From: Nocardioides sp. 1609
Lineage (GTDB): Bacteria > Actinomycetota > Actinomycetes > Propionibacteriales > Nocardioidaceae
Direction: 5' to 3'
Length of the DNA: 64,000 nt
Assembly: GCF_004522105.1 (NCBI RefSeq)
Contig: NZ_SPUJ01000008.1
Span: 62,001 to 126,000, forward strand
Position 1 is the stretch's first letter. The number at the start of each line of letters is the position of its first letter. The translations under genes were made by a program, and so were the position numbers. The notes beneath the pieces were generated by a model. The model was not told where the DNA came from. It saw only the letters and a list, made by a program, of their open reading frames with translations, and searched no databases. Below are positions 40,318 to 49,404 of the stretch, one piece after another.

Positions 40318-41019
40318 TCACAGGTCCTGGAGGAAGGGGTTGGTCGCGCGCTCGCGACCGATGGAGGTCTGCTCGCCGTGCCCGGGGAGCACCACGATGT
40401 CGTCGCCGAGCGGGAGGACCTTGTCGCGCAGGCTCCGCAGCATCGCGGGGTGGTCGCCGCCGGGCAGGTCGGTGCGGCCGATCGAGCCGGCGAAGAGCAG
40501 GTCGCCGGAGAACATCACCTCGGAGATGTCGGCCCGCTGCTGCTGCCCGTGCTGGCCGTGCTGCTCGACGTACGGCGTGCGGAAGGTGACCGAGCCCTCG
40601 GTGTGTCCCGGCGTGTGGTCGACGACGAAGCTCAGCCCCGCCAGCTCGAGGGTCTGGGCGTCGGCGAGCTCGCGGACGTCGTCGGGCTCGGCGAAGGTGT
40701 GGTCGCCCCCGAGCAGCATGGCGGTGGTCTCCGCCGACATGCCCTGCATCGGGTCGGCGAGCAGGTGCCGGTCCTTCGGGTGGATCCAGGCGGTGGCGTC
40801 GTAGGTGCCGGCCACGGGAGCCACGCACCACATGTGGTCGACGTGGCCGTGGGTGACGAGCACCGCCACCGGCTTCAGCCGGTGCTCGCGCACGACGTCG
40901 ATGACCCCGGGTGTGGCGTCCTTGCCCGGGTCGATCACCACGCACTCGGTGCCGGGTCCGGTGGCCGCGACGTAGCAGTTGGTGCCCCACGGTCCTGCGG
41001 GGAAGGCGGCGATGAGCAC
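40318..41019 (-). CDS. MBL-fold metal-dependent hydrolase (glyoxalase II-like)
   Basis: This is a 233-residue metallo-beta-lactamase-fold hydrolase. The dinuclear zinc site is seen as VLVTHGHVDH, then HTPGHTEGS, then FSGDLLFAGSIGRTDLPGG and PGHGEQTSIG. The layout is of the glyoxalase II/YcbL group that sits next to hisS in many actinobacteria, including Rv2581c in M. tuberculosis. The substrate is not proven. The GTG at 41019 fits the family start (LIAAFPAGPWGTNCYV), but its Shine-Dalgarno spacing is short, so the exact start is uncertain. It diverges from the DUF349 gene across 120 bp. Confidence 0.9.
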   Translation of the reverse strand: MLIAAFPAGPWGTNCYVAATGPGTECVVIDPGKDATPGVIDVVREHRLKPVAVLVTHGHVDHMWCVAPVAGTYDATAWIHPKDRHLLADPMQGMSAETTAMLLGGDHTFAEPDDVRELADAQTLELAGLSFVVDHTPGHTEGSVTFRTPYVEQHGQHGQQQRADISEVMFSGDLLFAGSIGRTDLPGGDHPAMLRSLRDKVLPLGDDIVVLPGHGEQTSIGRERATNPFLQDL

Positions 41020-41139
41020 TGCCTCAGGGTAGCGACGTCGGGGCCGGTCGGCCGCCCCGGTGTCCGACAGGGTGGTGACCCGTCCCCTAGGGTAGGGGCC
41101 GCGCCAGCCGTACGAATTGGCCGACGAAGAGGATACGCA

Positions 41140-42369
41140 GTGACGAGCAGCGAATGGGGCCGCGTCGACGACGACGGCACCGTGTACGTGAAGACCGCCG
41201 ACGGCGAGCGTTCGGTGGGGTCCTACCCCGCCGGAACGGCGCAGGAGGCACTCCAGTTCTTCACCGAGCGTTACGACGCTCTCTCCTTCGAGGTCCAGCT
41301 GCTCGAGCAGCGGGTCAACGCGGAGAAGCTCACCCCCGAGGAGGCCGCCGAGTCGATCAAGACCGTACGGGCCCAGGTGACCGACGCGAACGCCGTCGGT
41401 GACCTCGCCTCGCTCGGCGCGCGCCTCGACGCCCTCGCCCCGGTCCTCGCCACGCAGCGCGAGGCCCGCCGGGCCGAGCGCGCCGCGAAGGCGGAGGAGT
41501 CGAAGGCCGCCAAGGAGCAGATCGTCGCCGAGGCCGAGAAGATCGCGACCGGCACCGACTGGCGCAACGGCGCCAACCGCCTGCGCGACCTGCTCGAGTC
41601 CTGGAAGGCGCTCCCCCGCATCGACCGCCCGTCCGACGACGCGCTGTGGAAGCGCTTCTCGGGTGCGCGCACGGCGTACACGAAGGCCCGCAAGGCGCAC
41701 TTCGCCGAGCAGGACGAGAAGCGCGAGGGCGCCCGCGTCGTCAAGGAGCGCCTGGCCAAGGAGGCCGAGGCCCTGGCGACCTCCACCGAGTGGGGCCCGA
41801 CCGCCGGCCGATACCGCGACCTGATGCGCGACTGGAAGGCCGCCGGCCCGGCGCCCAAGGACGTCGACGACGCCCTGTGGAAGAGGTTCCGCGGCGCCCA
41901 GGACCAGTTCTTCGGGGCCCGGGACGCCGAGAACGCCGCGCTCGACGCGGAGTTCGCCGCCAACGCCGACGTCAAGGACGCCCTGATCGTCGAGATCGAG
42001 GCCCTGCTCCCGGTCCAGGACCTGGAGGCCACCAAGAAGGCCTTCCGCGACCTGGCCGACAAGTGGGAGGCCGCCGGCAAGGTCCCGCGCGACCGGATGC
42101 GCGACCTCGAGGGCCGGATGCGCGCCGTCGAGAACGCGCTGCGCGCCGCCGAGGACGACGCCTGGAAGCGCTCGGACCCCGAGAAGTCGGCCCGCGCCAA
42201 CGACATGGTCACCAAGCTCGAGGACGCCATCGCCAAGGTCGAGTCCGACCTCGAGAAGGCGCGCGCCGCCGGCAACGACAAGAAGGTCAAGGAGCTCGAG
42301 GACAACCTCGAGTCCCGCCGTTCCTTCCTCGACATGGCCCGCCGCGCGTCGGAGGACTTTTCCGGCTGA
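41140..42369 (+). CDS. DUF349-domain protein
   Basis: This is a cytoplasmic, highly charged, helical protein of 409 residues. An N-terminal segment (SSEWGRVDDDGTVYVKTADG) is followed by at least three DUF349 repeats, each a three-helix unit such as DWRNGANRLRDLLESWKALP and RYRDLMRDWKAAGPAPKDVD. A final coiled coil (KLEDAIAKVESDLEKARAAG) ends the protein. The family lacks a settled biochemical role. The GTG at 41140 was chosen because AAGAGG is 7 nt upstream and the N-terminal block is conserved from there. It is the only plus-strand gene in the hisS-relA region. An inverted repeat CCCCTA/TAGGGG (41084-41098) lies in its upstream gap. Confidence 0.9.
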   Translation: MTSSEWGRVDDDGTVYVKTADGERSVGSYPAGTAQEALQFFTERYDALSFEVQLLEQRVNAEKLTPEEAAESIKTVRAQVTDANAVGDLASLGARLDALAPVLATQREARRAERAAKAEESKAAKEQIVAEAEKIATGTDWRNGANRLRDLLESWKALPRIDRPSDDALWKRFSGARTAYTKARKAHFAEQDEKREGARVVKERLAKEAEALATSTEWGPTAGRYRDLMRDWKAAGPAPKDVDDALWKRFRGAQDQFFGARDAENAALDAEFAANADVKDALIVEIEALLPVQDLEATKKAFRDLADKWEAAGKVPRDRMRDLEGRMRAVENALRAAEDDAWKRSDPEKSARANDMVTKLEDAIAKVESDLEKARAAGNDKKVKELEDNLESRRSFLDMARRASEDFSG

Positions 42370-42422
42370 TCCCGCCGATGGGTGACGTGACGGGGGCTGA
42401 CCGCCCCTGACGCGTCCGCGTG

Positions 42423-42460
42423 CGCGCCTTCGGCGCGGAGGCCGCCGCCTTCGGCGGCGG
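42423..42460. terminator. Paired UUCG-loop hairpins between convergent genes
   Basis: CGCGCC/GGCGCG (42423-42437) and CCGCCGCC/GGCGGCGG (42442-42460) each close on TTC. On the plus strand each therefore has a C(UUCG)G tetraloop, the most stable kind. They begin 54 nt after the DUF349 stop and also lie downstream of relA, so they may end transcription from one or both sides. No U-tract follows. Confidence 0.65.
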
Positions 42461-42730
42461 GGTGGAGAGGGCTCGCTCGTGCGGGGGTGGGTCGGGTGCG
42501 GCCGGGGGCTGCGGCCGGCTCCGGGCCCGGGAACTCGGGGCGGCGCGTCGCTCGGACGGCCTGGGCGGAGTCCTGGCCTGGGCTGCCGGCGCCGCGGCCA
42601 AGCCCCTTGACGCCTCCCGGACCCGGCCCGTCCTCCGCCCCCGTCCCCACCCGACCCGCAGGACCCCTTCAGCGCTCGGTCGGATGTGGGTACAGAAAGT
42701 GAGGGTGGCTCACGTCCGAGCCTGGCTCGA
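42461..42730. other. Gene-free interval between DUF349 gene and relA
   Basis: This is about 270 bp of extremely GC-rich sequence with runs of G on the left and C on the right half (G-rich 42481-42550, C-rich 42600-42670). I see no family-supported ORF, RNA gene or repeat shared with the rest of the window. The reading frames that cross it have no start context or recognisable protein. Confidence 0.6.
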
Positions 42731-45097
42731 CTACGCGGTGACGCGGTAGGCGTCGAAGACGCCTGGGACGGACCGCACGGCCTTGAGGACGTTGTCCAGG
42801 TGCTTGGCCTCGGCCATCTCGAAGGTGAACCGGGACTTCGCGACGCGGTCGCGGGTCGTGGAGAGGTTGGCGGAGAGGATGTTCACGTGGGCGTCGGAGA
42901 GCACCATCGTGATGTCGGAGAGGAGCCGGGCGCGGTCGAGGGCCTCGACCTGGATGTTGACGAGGAACATCGACTGCGCGGTGGGGGCCCACTCGACCTC
43001 GAGGACCTTCTCGGGCTGGCGCCGCAGCTCGGAGGCGTTGGTGCAGTCGTGGCGGTGCACCGAGACGCCGCCGCCCTTGGTGACGAAGCCCAGGATGTCG
43101 TCGGGCGGCACCGGGGTGCAGCACTTGGCGAGCTTGACCCAGACGTCGGGTGAGCCCTTGACGATGACGCCGGCATCGCTGCCGCCGCCGGCGTTGGAGC
43201 GACCGCGGCGGCCGGTGATGGTGACGGCCTCGGAGAGGTCCTCCTGGGCGCCCTCGTCGCCGCCGTGCAGCTCGATGACGCGACGGACGACGGCCTGGGC
43301 GCCGAGGTTGCCCTCGCCGACCGCGGCGTACAGGGCCGTGACGTCGCCGAGCTTGAACTGGGTGGCGACCAGGGTGAGCGACTCGTGGGTCAGCAGCCGC
43401 TTGAGCGGGAGGCCCTCCTTGCGCATCAGCTTGCCGATCGCGTCCTTGCCGCGCTCGACGGCCTCCTCGCGGCGCTCCTTGGTGAACCACTGCCGGATCT
43501 TCGACCTGGCCCGCGGGGACTTCACGAAGGTCAGCCAGTCGCGCGAGGGGCCGGCGGTGGCGGACTTGGAGGTGAAGACCTCGACGACGTCGCCGTTCTC
43601 GAGGGTGGACTCGAGCGGGACGAGGCGCCCGTTGACGCGCGCGCCGATCGTGCGGTGGCCGACCTCGGTGTGGACGGCGTAGGCGAAGTCGACCGACGTC
43701 GAGCCGGCGGGCAGCGCGATGACGTCGCCGCGCGGGGTGAAGACGTAGGTCTCGGCGCGGTTGATCTCGAAGCGCAGCGACTCCAGGAACTCGCCCGGGT
43801 CCTCGACCTCGCTCTGCCAGTCGAGCAGCTGCCGGACCCACGACATGTCGCCGTTGGTCTGCGGGGACTCGCCCTTGCGCTCGGTGTCGCGGCCCTCGCG
43901 ACCGTCCTCCTTGTACTTCCAGTGCGCGGCGACGCCGTACTCGGCGCGGCGGTGCATGCTGAAGGTGCGGATCTGCATCTCGACCGGCTTGCCCTGCGGC
44001 CCGATGACGGAGGTGTGCAGCGACTGGTACATGTTGAACTTCGGCATCGCGACGTAGTCCTTGAACCGGCCGAGCACCGGGTTCCAGCGTGAGTGGAGCA
44101 CGCCGAGGACGGAGTAGCAGTCGCGGTCCTCGTCGACGAGGATCCGGATGCCGACCAGGTCGTAGATGTCGGAGAACTCGCGGCCGCCGACGATCATCTT
44201 CTGGTAGATCGAGTAGTAGTGCTTCGGGCGGCCGGTGACGGTCGCCTTGACCTTCGCCTCGCGCAGGTCCTTCTCGACCTGGCTGATCACCTCGGCGAGG
44301 AAGCTGTCGCGCGAGGGCGCCCGCTCGGCGACCATCCGCACGATCTCGTCGTAGATCTTGGGGTGCAGGGTCGCGAACGCGAGGTCCTCGAGCTCCCACT
44401 TGATGGTGTTCATGCCGAGCCGGTGGGCCAGGGGGGCGTAGATGTCGAGCGTCTCGCGGGCGGTGCGCTCCTGGCTCTTCAGCGGCACGTAGCGCAGGGT
44501 GCGCATGTTGTGGAGCCGGTCGGCCAGCTTGATGACGAGCACCCGGATGTCGCGCGACATCGCGACGATCATCTTGCGGATGGTCTCGGCCTGCGCCGAG
44601 TCGCCGTAGACGACCTTGTCGAGCTTGGTGACGCCGTCGACCATCTGCGCGACCTCGTCGCCGAAGTCGGCCCGACACTGCTCGAGGGTGTAGGGCGTGT
44701 CCTCGACGGTGTCGTGGAGCAGCGCCGCGACCAGCGTCGCCTCCGTCATGCCGATCCCGGCCAGGATCGTGGTCACGGCGAGGGGGTGGGTGATGTAGGG
44801 GTCACCGCTCTTGCGCATCTGGCTGCCGTGCATCGTCTCGGCGGTCGTGTAGGCCCGCTCGAGGAGCGCCAGGTCGGCCTTGGGGTGGTTGGCGCGGACG
44901 GCGCGGAACAGCGGCTCGAGGACCGGGTTGACGCCGGGACCGCGGGTGCCGATCCGGGCCAGCTTGGCGCGCATCCCGCGCCCCGCCCCGGGAGGGACCG
45001 AGGACGGGTCGGTGGGCACCAGCTCGGTGCGCGGCGTCGCGGTCCTGGGGGTGGGCGCGACCCGCCCGGTGCCTGCGGCCGCGCGCTCCTCCGTCAT
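42731..45097 (-). CDS. relA: Bifunctional (p)ppGpp synthetase/hydrolase (RelA/SpoT homologue)
   Basis: This is the long RSH protein of the stringent response, 788 residues, similar in size to Rel of M. tuberculosis. The hydrolase HD domain keeps ALLHDTVEDT (His128-Asp129 and Glu132-Asp133) and the synthetase domain has RFKDYVAMPKFNMYQSLH. The hydrolase is therefore probably active and the protein bifunctional. The regulatory half has TGS (TYVFTPRGDVIALPAGSTSV), the conserved Cys pair in KLAKCCTPVP and a C-terminal ACT domain. A ~55-residue Pro/Thr/Arg-rich N-terminal leader precedes the catalytic part. It is 33 nt after apt, the usual secD-secF-apt-relA order. Confidence 0.97.
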   Translation of the reverse strand: MTEERAAAGTGRVAPTPRTATPRTELVPTDPSSVPPGAGRGMRAKLARIGTRGPGVNPVLEPLFRAVRANHPKADLALLERAYTTAETMHGSQMRKSGDPYITHPLAVTTILAGIGMTEATLVAALLHDTVEDTPYTLEQCRADFGDEVAQMVDGVTKLDKVVYGDSAQAETIRKMIVAMSRDIRVLVIKLADRLHNMRTLRYVPLKSQERTARETLDIYAPLAHRLGMNTIKWELEDLAFATLHPKIYDEIVRMVAERAPSRDSFLAEVISQVEKDLREAKVKATVTGRPKHYYSIYQKMIVGGREFSDIYDLVGIRILVDEDRDCYSVLGVLHSRWNPVLGRFKDYVAMPKFNMYQSLHTSVIGPQGKPVEMQIRTFSMHRRAEYGVAAHWKYKEDGREGRDTERKGESPQTNGDMSWVRQLLDWQSEVEDPGEFLESLRFEINRAETYVFTPRGDVIALPAGSTSVDFAYAVHTEVGHRTIGARVNGRLVPLESTLENGDVVEVFTSKSATAGPSRDWLTFVKSPRARSKIRQWFTKERREEAVERGKDAIGKLMRKEGLPLKRLLTHESLTLVATQFKLGDVTALYAAVGEGNLGAQAVVRRVIELHGGDEGAQEDLSEAVTITGRRGRSNAGGGSDAGVIVKGSPDVWVKLAKCCTPVPPDDILGFVTKGGGVSVHRHDCTNASELRRQPEKVLEVEWAPTAQSMFLVNIQVEALDRARLLSDITMVLSDAHVNILSANLSTTRDRVAKSRFTFEMAEAKHLDNVLKAVRSVPGVFDAYRVTA

Positions 45098-45130
45098 GTC
45101 GCCAGTGTAGGTGCGGGCACCGTCAGCAGG

Positions 45131-45706
45131 TCAGACGGTCGACAGCGCGGTCACGGCGACCTCGTCGCCGACGCCGATCGTGGCGCGACCCGGGAGGAAC
45201 GACAGCTCCATGAGCACCGCGATCCCGGCGGTCGTGCCTCCGCAGGCGCCGACGAGGTCCCGGGTGGCGGCGAGGGTGCCGCCGGTGGCGAGGACGTCGT
45301 CGACGAGCAGCACCCGCTCCCCCGGAGCGATCGCGTGGCGGTGCACCTCGAGCGTGGCCTGGCCGTACTCCAGGTCGTAGGAGACCGCGTGGACCTCCCC
45401 CGGCAGCTTGCCGGCCTTGCGGACCGGCACGAAGCCGACGCCGAGGGCCAGGGCGACCGGGGCGGCGAAGATGAAGCCGCGCGCCTCCATGCCGGCCACC
45501 TTGTCGACCACTACGGCGCCGTCGGCGTCGCGGCCGGCCTCGGCCAGCGCGGCGACGACCGCGGCGAACCCGTCGGGGTCCGCCAGCAGCGGGGTGATGT
45601 CCTTGAAGACGATCCCCGGCTCGGGGAAGTCGGGGACGTCGACGACGAGCCGGGCCAGCGCGTCAGCGGCCGCCGTGGCGGCCGCCGACGCCGGGGTCGT
45701 GGGCAC
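45131..45706 (-). CDS. apt: Adenine phosphoribosyltransferase
   Basis: This enzyme salvages adenine to AMP using PRPP. The 191-residue protein has the PRPP loop VLLVDDVLATGGTLAAT. The family start segment VPDFPEPGIVFKDITPLLAD and GFVPVRKAGKLPGE confirm APRT rather than xanthine or hypoxanthine enzymes. An Ala-rich N-terminal tail of ~20 residues precedes it. The GTG at 45706 has GGGAAG upstream. It begins 3 nt after the secF stop. The apt-relA linkage ties purine salvage to (p)ppGpp metabolism by position. Confidence 0.96.
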   Translation of the reverse strand: MPTTPASAAATAAADALARLVVDVPDFPEPGIVFKDITPLLADPDGFAAVVAALAEAGRDADGAVVVDKVAGMEARGFIFAAPVALALGVGFVPVRKAGKLPGEVHAVSYDLEYGQATLEVHRHAIAPGERVLLVDDVLATGGTLAATRDLVGACGGTTAGIAVLMELSFLPGRATIGVGDEVAVTALSTV

Positions 45707-45709
45707 GCG

Positions 45710-46939
45710 CTACTTCCCGCGCTTGGACCTGGACTGGCGAGAGGGCTGGTTGCGTCCCGCGCTCCCGCTCGGTCCGACCGGACCGCGCGCGGGCGGGACC
45801 GTGCGGCCGCGGCCGGTGGCCTCGGGGCGCTTCGTCAGCGTCGGGGTGCTCGGCTCGAGGTCGTCGTCGAGGTCGTCGAGGTCGTCACCCTCGTCGTCGA
45901 CGCCGTCCTGCTCGGGCATGTCGTCGGTGAACACCGGGACGGCGGCGTAGCGGTCGGCCTGCGCGCGCTCGCGGGCCTTGGCCCGACGCTCGGCGAGCTT
46001 GACCTCGCTCTCGTTGCTCTTCAGGTGCACCAGGACGCGGGGCGCGAGGATCACCGAGGAGTACACGCCGACGGCCATGCCGACGAACTGCGAGAGCGCG
46101 AGGTCCTGCAGCGAGCTCGCGCCCAGCTGCGCGGCGCTGACCCACAGGATCGCGCCGATCGGGATGAGCGCCACGATGCCGGTGTTGACCGAGCGCACCA
46201 GGGTCTGGTTGACCGCGAGGTTGGCCGCCTCGGCGTAGGTCTGCCGGTTCTTGCGCATGTCGCGGGTGTTCTCGCGCACCTTATCGAAGACGACGACGGT
46301 GTCGTAGAGCGAGAACCCGAGGATCGCGAGCAGGCCCGTGACCGCCGAGGGCGTGACCTGGAAGCCGGAGAGCGCGTAGACGCCGACGGTGATGACGACG
46401 TCGTGGATCAGCGCGACGAGCGCGGCGACCGACATCTTCCACTCACGGAAGTAGGCGCCGATGAAGAGCAGCACCAGGACGAGGAAGACCACGACACCCA
46501 GGACGGCGCGCTGGGCGACCTCCTGGCCCCAGCTGGCGCCGATGTCGGAGTTGGAGACGTCGTCGAAGGCGACGCCGAACGACTCGGCGAGATCGGTGCG
46601 GATCTCGATGGCCTGCTCGTTGGTGAGCTCCTCCACCTGGACCAGGACGGCGTTGCCGGCGGTGTTGGCCGTCGGCGCCTCGGTGCCCTCGATGCCGGTC
46701 TCGGCGACGACGTCGGCGGCCTGGTCGGCCTCGACCTGCGAGGCGTTGGACACCGGCACGCGGAACTCGTTGCCGCCGGTGAACTCGATGCCGAAGTTCA
46801 GGCCCTTGAACAGGATGGCGGCGAAGGCCAGCAGCACAATGCCGCCGGTGATGGCGTACCAGAGCGGCCGGCGGTGGACGAAGTCGTAGGACTTGCGGCC
46901 GGTGTAGAGGTCGTTGCCGACCCGCGAGAACTTGCCCAT
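45710..46939 (-). CDS. secF: Protein translocase subunit SecF
   Basis: SecF works with SecD and YajC to pull exported proteins through SecYEG using the proton gradient. The 409-residue protein has the SecF first domain (GLNFGIEFTGGNEFRV), then helices with GLLAILGFSLYDTVVVFDKVREN, the transmembrane signature. The C-terminal ~80 residues are a charged, Pro-rich cytoplasmic tail (DDEGDDLDDLDDDLEP, then basic PSRQSRSKRGK), longer than in E. coli. It shares one base with the secD stop (TGATG). Confidence 0.96.
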   Translation of the reverse strand: MGKFSRVGNDLYTGRKSYDFVHRRPLWYAITGGIVLLAFAAILFKGLNFGIEFTGGNEFRVPVSNASQVEADQAADVVAETGIEGTEAPTANTAGNAVLVQVEELTNEQAIEIRTDLAESFGVAFDDVSNSDIGASWGQEVAQRAVLGVVVFLVLVLLFIGAYFREWKMSVAALVALIHDVVITVGVYALSGFQVTPSAVTGLLAILGFSLYDTVVVFDKVRENTRDMRKNRQTYAEAANLAVNQTLVRSVNTGIVALIPIGAILWVSAAQLGASSLQDLALSQFVGMAVGVYSSVILAPRVLVHLKSNESEVKLAERRAKARERAQADRYAAVPVFTDDMPEQDGVDDEGDDLDDLDDDLEPSTPTLTKRPEATGRGRTVPPARGPVGPSGSAGRNQPSRQSRSKRGK

Positions 46940-48861
46940 CAGGCCTTACCTCCTGCGGGGACGACGGCCACGCGGCCACCGCCCGGACCGTCGATGCCCA
47001 GCGTGCCGGCGCTGAGGCCGGACAGCCGGTGACCGCTGTTGAAGAACCGGAACCGGGCCAGCCACGACACCATCGGCTTGGTGAACCAGAACAGGATCGC
47101 GAGGTCGACGATGGTGGTGAGGCCGAGGGCGAACCCGAAGCCCTTCACCGCGCCGGTCGCGAAGATGTAGAGCACGAGCGCCGAGAGCAGCGACACGACC
47201 TGGGCCGCGAGCCGGGTGACCTTGGCGCGCTTCCAGCCGGTCTCCACCGCGACCCGCATCGACTTGCCCTCACGCATCTCGTCGCGGATGCGCTCGAAGA
47301 AGATGATGAAGGAGTCGGCGGTGACACCGACGGCGATGATCAGGCCGGCGATGCCGGGCAGGGTCAGCGTGAAGCCGGCCGTCTCGCTGAGCAGCAGCAC
47401 CAGGGCGTAGGTGACGGCGGCGGCCGCGAGCAGCGACGCCACGACGACCAGGCCGAGGCCGCGGTAGTACAGCAGGCAGTAGATGAGGACGAGCCCGAGC
47501 CCGAAGGCGCCCGCGAGCAGACCGGCGGAGAGCTGGTCACCGGCCAGCGAGGGACCGATGTTCTCGCTGTTGGAGTCGAAGGAGATCGGCAGCGAGCCGT
47601 ACTTGAGGCTGGTGCTGAGGTCCTTGGCCTGGGTCTCGGTGAAGTTGCCCGAGATCTGGGCGGAGCCGTCGGTGATGACGCCGTCGAAGTTCGGGTAGGT
47701 GATCACCGTGCCGTCGAGGACGACGGCGAACTGCTCCTCCTTGTCGACCATGTCGCGCGACGCGGCGCTGAAGACGTCGCGCCCCTCGCCCTGCAGGTCG
47801 AGGGTGACGACGTACCGCACGGCGTTCTGCGGGATCCCGTAGCTGGCGTCCTTCAGGTCGGTGCCGGCGATCACGGCCGGCGACATCAGGAACTTGTACG
47901 ACGGCGTCGCGGGGGTGTCGCCGACGGCGTCCTCGGGCGGCGAGCAGGCCACCAGCGGGGCGAGCGGGTCGTCGAGCGGGATGTCGGGCAGGGCCGCGAA
48001 CGCGGCCGGGTCCATGCCGGCCGGCGCAGCGTCGACCTTCGAGATCAACGCGTCGCCGCTGCACTGGTAGGCGTTGTAGGTGTTGTAGTCCTCGAGCGTG
48101 TAGCCCCCGCGCATGAACGCCAGGCCCTCCTCGAGCGGGATCACGGCGTTCGGGTCGCTGCTGTCCTCGGCGGCGCCCTCACCCGGGGCCGGCGACGTCG
48201 GCGCGCCGGTGGCCGGCGCGTCCGTGGCCGGCGCGTCCGTGGCCGGCGCGTCCGTGGCCGGTGCGTCCGTGGCCGGTGCGTCGGTGGCCGGCGGGGTGGT
48301 CGTGTCCTGGCCGAAGCCGGGCGCGACCCGGTTGCTGCCGGCCGGGGCGCTCTCGCTGGTGGCGCCGGTGGGGCCGGCGGAGGTCGTCGGGACCTCGGCG
48401 GGCGGCTCGGTCGCGGCGGGGTCGGTCGCGGCGGGGTCGGGGGTGCTGCCCTGCGGGGTCTCACCGGCAGGCGCGGTGGCAGGCGGGGTGCACCCGCCGG
48501 TGCCGTCGTAGCAGGCGACGAGGCGGAAGCGCAGCTGCGCCTGCCGCTCGACGACCTCGACGAGCTCCTGACGGACGTCGCCGGGGATCTCGACGACGAC
48601 GTTGCTGCCGCCCTGGGTCAGCACCTCGGCCTCGGAGATGCCCGAGCCGTTGACGCGCTGGTCGATGATCGAGCGCGCCTCGTCGAGGCTGTCGGCGCTC
48701 GGGTCGCCCTGGGCGTTCAGGGTGATGCGGGTACCGCCCTGGAGGTCGAGCCCGAGGGCCGGCTTCCAGGAGCCGGCCAGCGCCACCAGGCCGTAGAGGA
48801 TCGCCGTGCCCAGGAGGAACACCACGAGGGTGCGTCCCGGCCGGGCCTGCTTCTTCGCCAT
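46939..48861 (-). CDS. secD: Protein translocase subunit SecD
   Basis: This is the larger export-motor subunit, 640 residues. The first helix (RTLVVFLLGTAILYGLVALA) is followed by the P1 domain (GLDLQGGTRITLNA) and, inside it, an unusual Pro/Ala/Thr insert of ~90 residues containing tandem ATDAP units. A second conserved block (SAQISGNFTETQAKDLSTSL) and the membrane domain with LPGIAGLIIAVGVTADSFII follow. The insert would lie on the outer face of the membrane. secD starts just after yajC and overlaps secF, so yajC-secD-secF is one operon. Confidence 0.96.
   Translation of the reverse strand: MAKKQARPGRTLVVFLLGTAILYGLVALAGSWKPALGLDLQGGTRITLNAQGDPSADSLDEARSIIDQRVNGSGISEAEVLTQGGSNVVVEIPGDVRQELVEVVERQAQLRFRLVACYDGTGGCTPPATAPAGETPQGSTPDPAATDPAATEPPAEVPTTSAGPTGATSESAPAGSNRVAPGFGQDTTTPPATDAPATDAPATDAPATDAPATDAPATGAPTSPAPGEGAAEDSSDPNAVIPLEEGLAFMRGGYTLEDYNTYNAYQCSGDALISKVDAAPAGMDPAAFAALPDIPLDDPLAPLVACSPPEDAVGDTPATPSYKFLMSPAVIAGTDLKDASYGIPQNAVRYVVTLDLQGEGRDVFSAASRDMVDKEEQFAVVLDGTVITYPNFDGVITDGSAQISGNFTETQAKDLSTSLKYGSLPISFDSNSENIGPSLAGDQLSAGLLAGAFGLGLVLIYCLLYYRGLGLVVVASLLAAAAVTYALVLLLSETAGFTLTLPGIAGLIIAVGVTADSFIIFFERIRDEMREGKSMRVAVETGWKRAKVTRLAAQVVSLLSALVLYIFATGAVKGFGFALGLTTIVDLAILFWFTKPMVSWLARFRFFNSGHRLSGLSAGTLGIDGPGGGRVAVVPAGGKA
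48209..48298. repeat. 15-bp tandem repeat inside secD
   Basis: There are five copies of GTGGCCGGCGCGTCC (last two with single changes) plus a partial sixth. On the minus strand they encode tandem Thr-Asp-Ala-Pro-Ala units. The 15-bp unit preserves the frame, so array length could vary between strains without inactivating SecD. Confidence 0.9.
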
Positions 48862-48862
48862 C

Positions 48863-49282
48863 TCAGTTGTCTCCAGGACGGGGGTCGTGCGACGCAGGGG
48901 CGTCGTCCGTGGTCTTCTCGAGGCGCGGCGGCTCGCCGGCCGCGCTCTCCTGCACCGACGGCGCGTCGCCGTCGAGGTCGTCGGTCGGGTCGCCCGTCAC
49001 GTCGTCGGCCGCGTCGTCGTAGGACTCCGTGACCCGGTTGGCGATGGCGCCGCGCACGACCGTGACGACGACGTCGGGCGCGATCTCGACGTCGGCCTTG
49101 TCCTCGATGAGGTCGGTGACGGTGCCGAAGAAGCCGGAGGTCAGCATCACCTGGTCGCCGACCTGGATCGAGGACTGGAGCCGCATCGTCTCGCGCTGCT
49201 TGCGCTGCTGCGGACGGATGATGAGCAACCAGAAGACCAACAGGATCGCGACGATGGGGAGGAACCCCACAAGCCCTTCCAC
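48863..49282 (-). CDS. yajC: Preprotein translocase subunit YajC
   Basis: This is a small accessory subunit of the SecDF complex, 139 residues. The single membrane helix (GFLPIVAILLVFWLLIIRPQ) ends in the RPQQRKQRE motif typical of YajC. A small beta domain follows (SIQVGDQVMLTSGFFGTVTD). The acidic tail of ~45 residues is longer than in E. coli. The GTG at 49282 is supported by this standard N terminus. It is the first gene of yajC-secD-secF. A -10-like TAGACT (complement of 49351-49356) lies in the upstream gap, a weak promoter candidate. Confidence 0.94.
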   Translation of the reverse strand: MEGLVGFLPIVAILLVFWLLIIRPQQRKQRETMRLQSSIQVGDQVMLTSGFFGTVTDLIEDKADVEIAPDVVVTVVRGAIANRVTESYDDAADDVTGDPTDDLDGDAPSVQESAAGEPPRLEKTTDDAPASHDPRPGDN

Positions 49283-49404
49283 GAGACGCAGACCTCAACA
49301 GTTCACTAGGGGGAGCCGCCGGTCGCAGAGCGCGGACCGGCCGACGGGCGAGTCTAGCCGTTGAGTTGTTCCCACAGACCAATCGCCACCGAACACCCAA
49401 CGAC

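Noticed and set aside
49351..49356. TAGACT as the yajC promoter -10
   Set aside because: No convincing -35 hexamer at the right distance, so it is mentioned only as a weak candidate under yajC.
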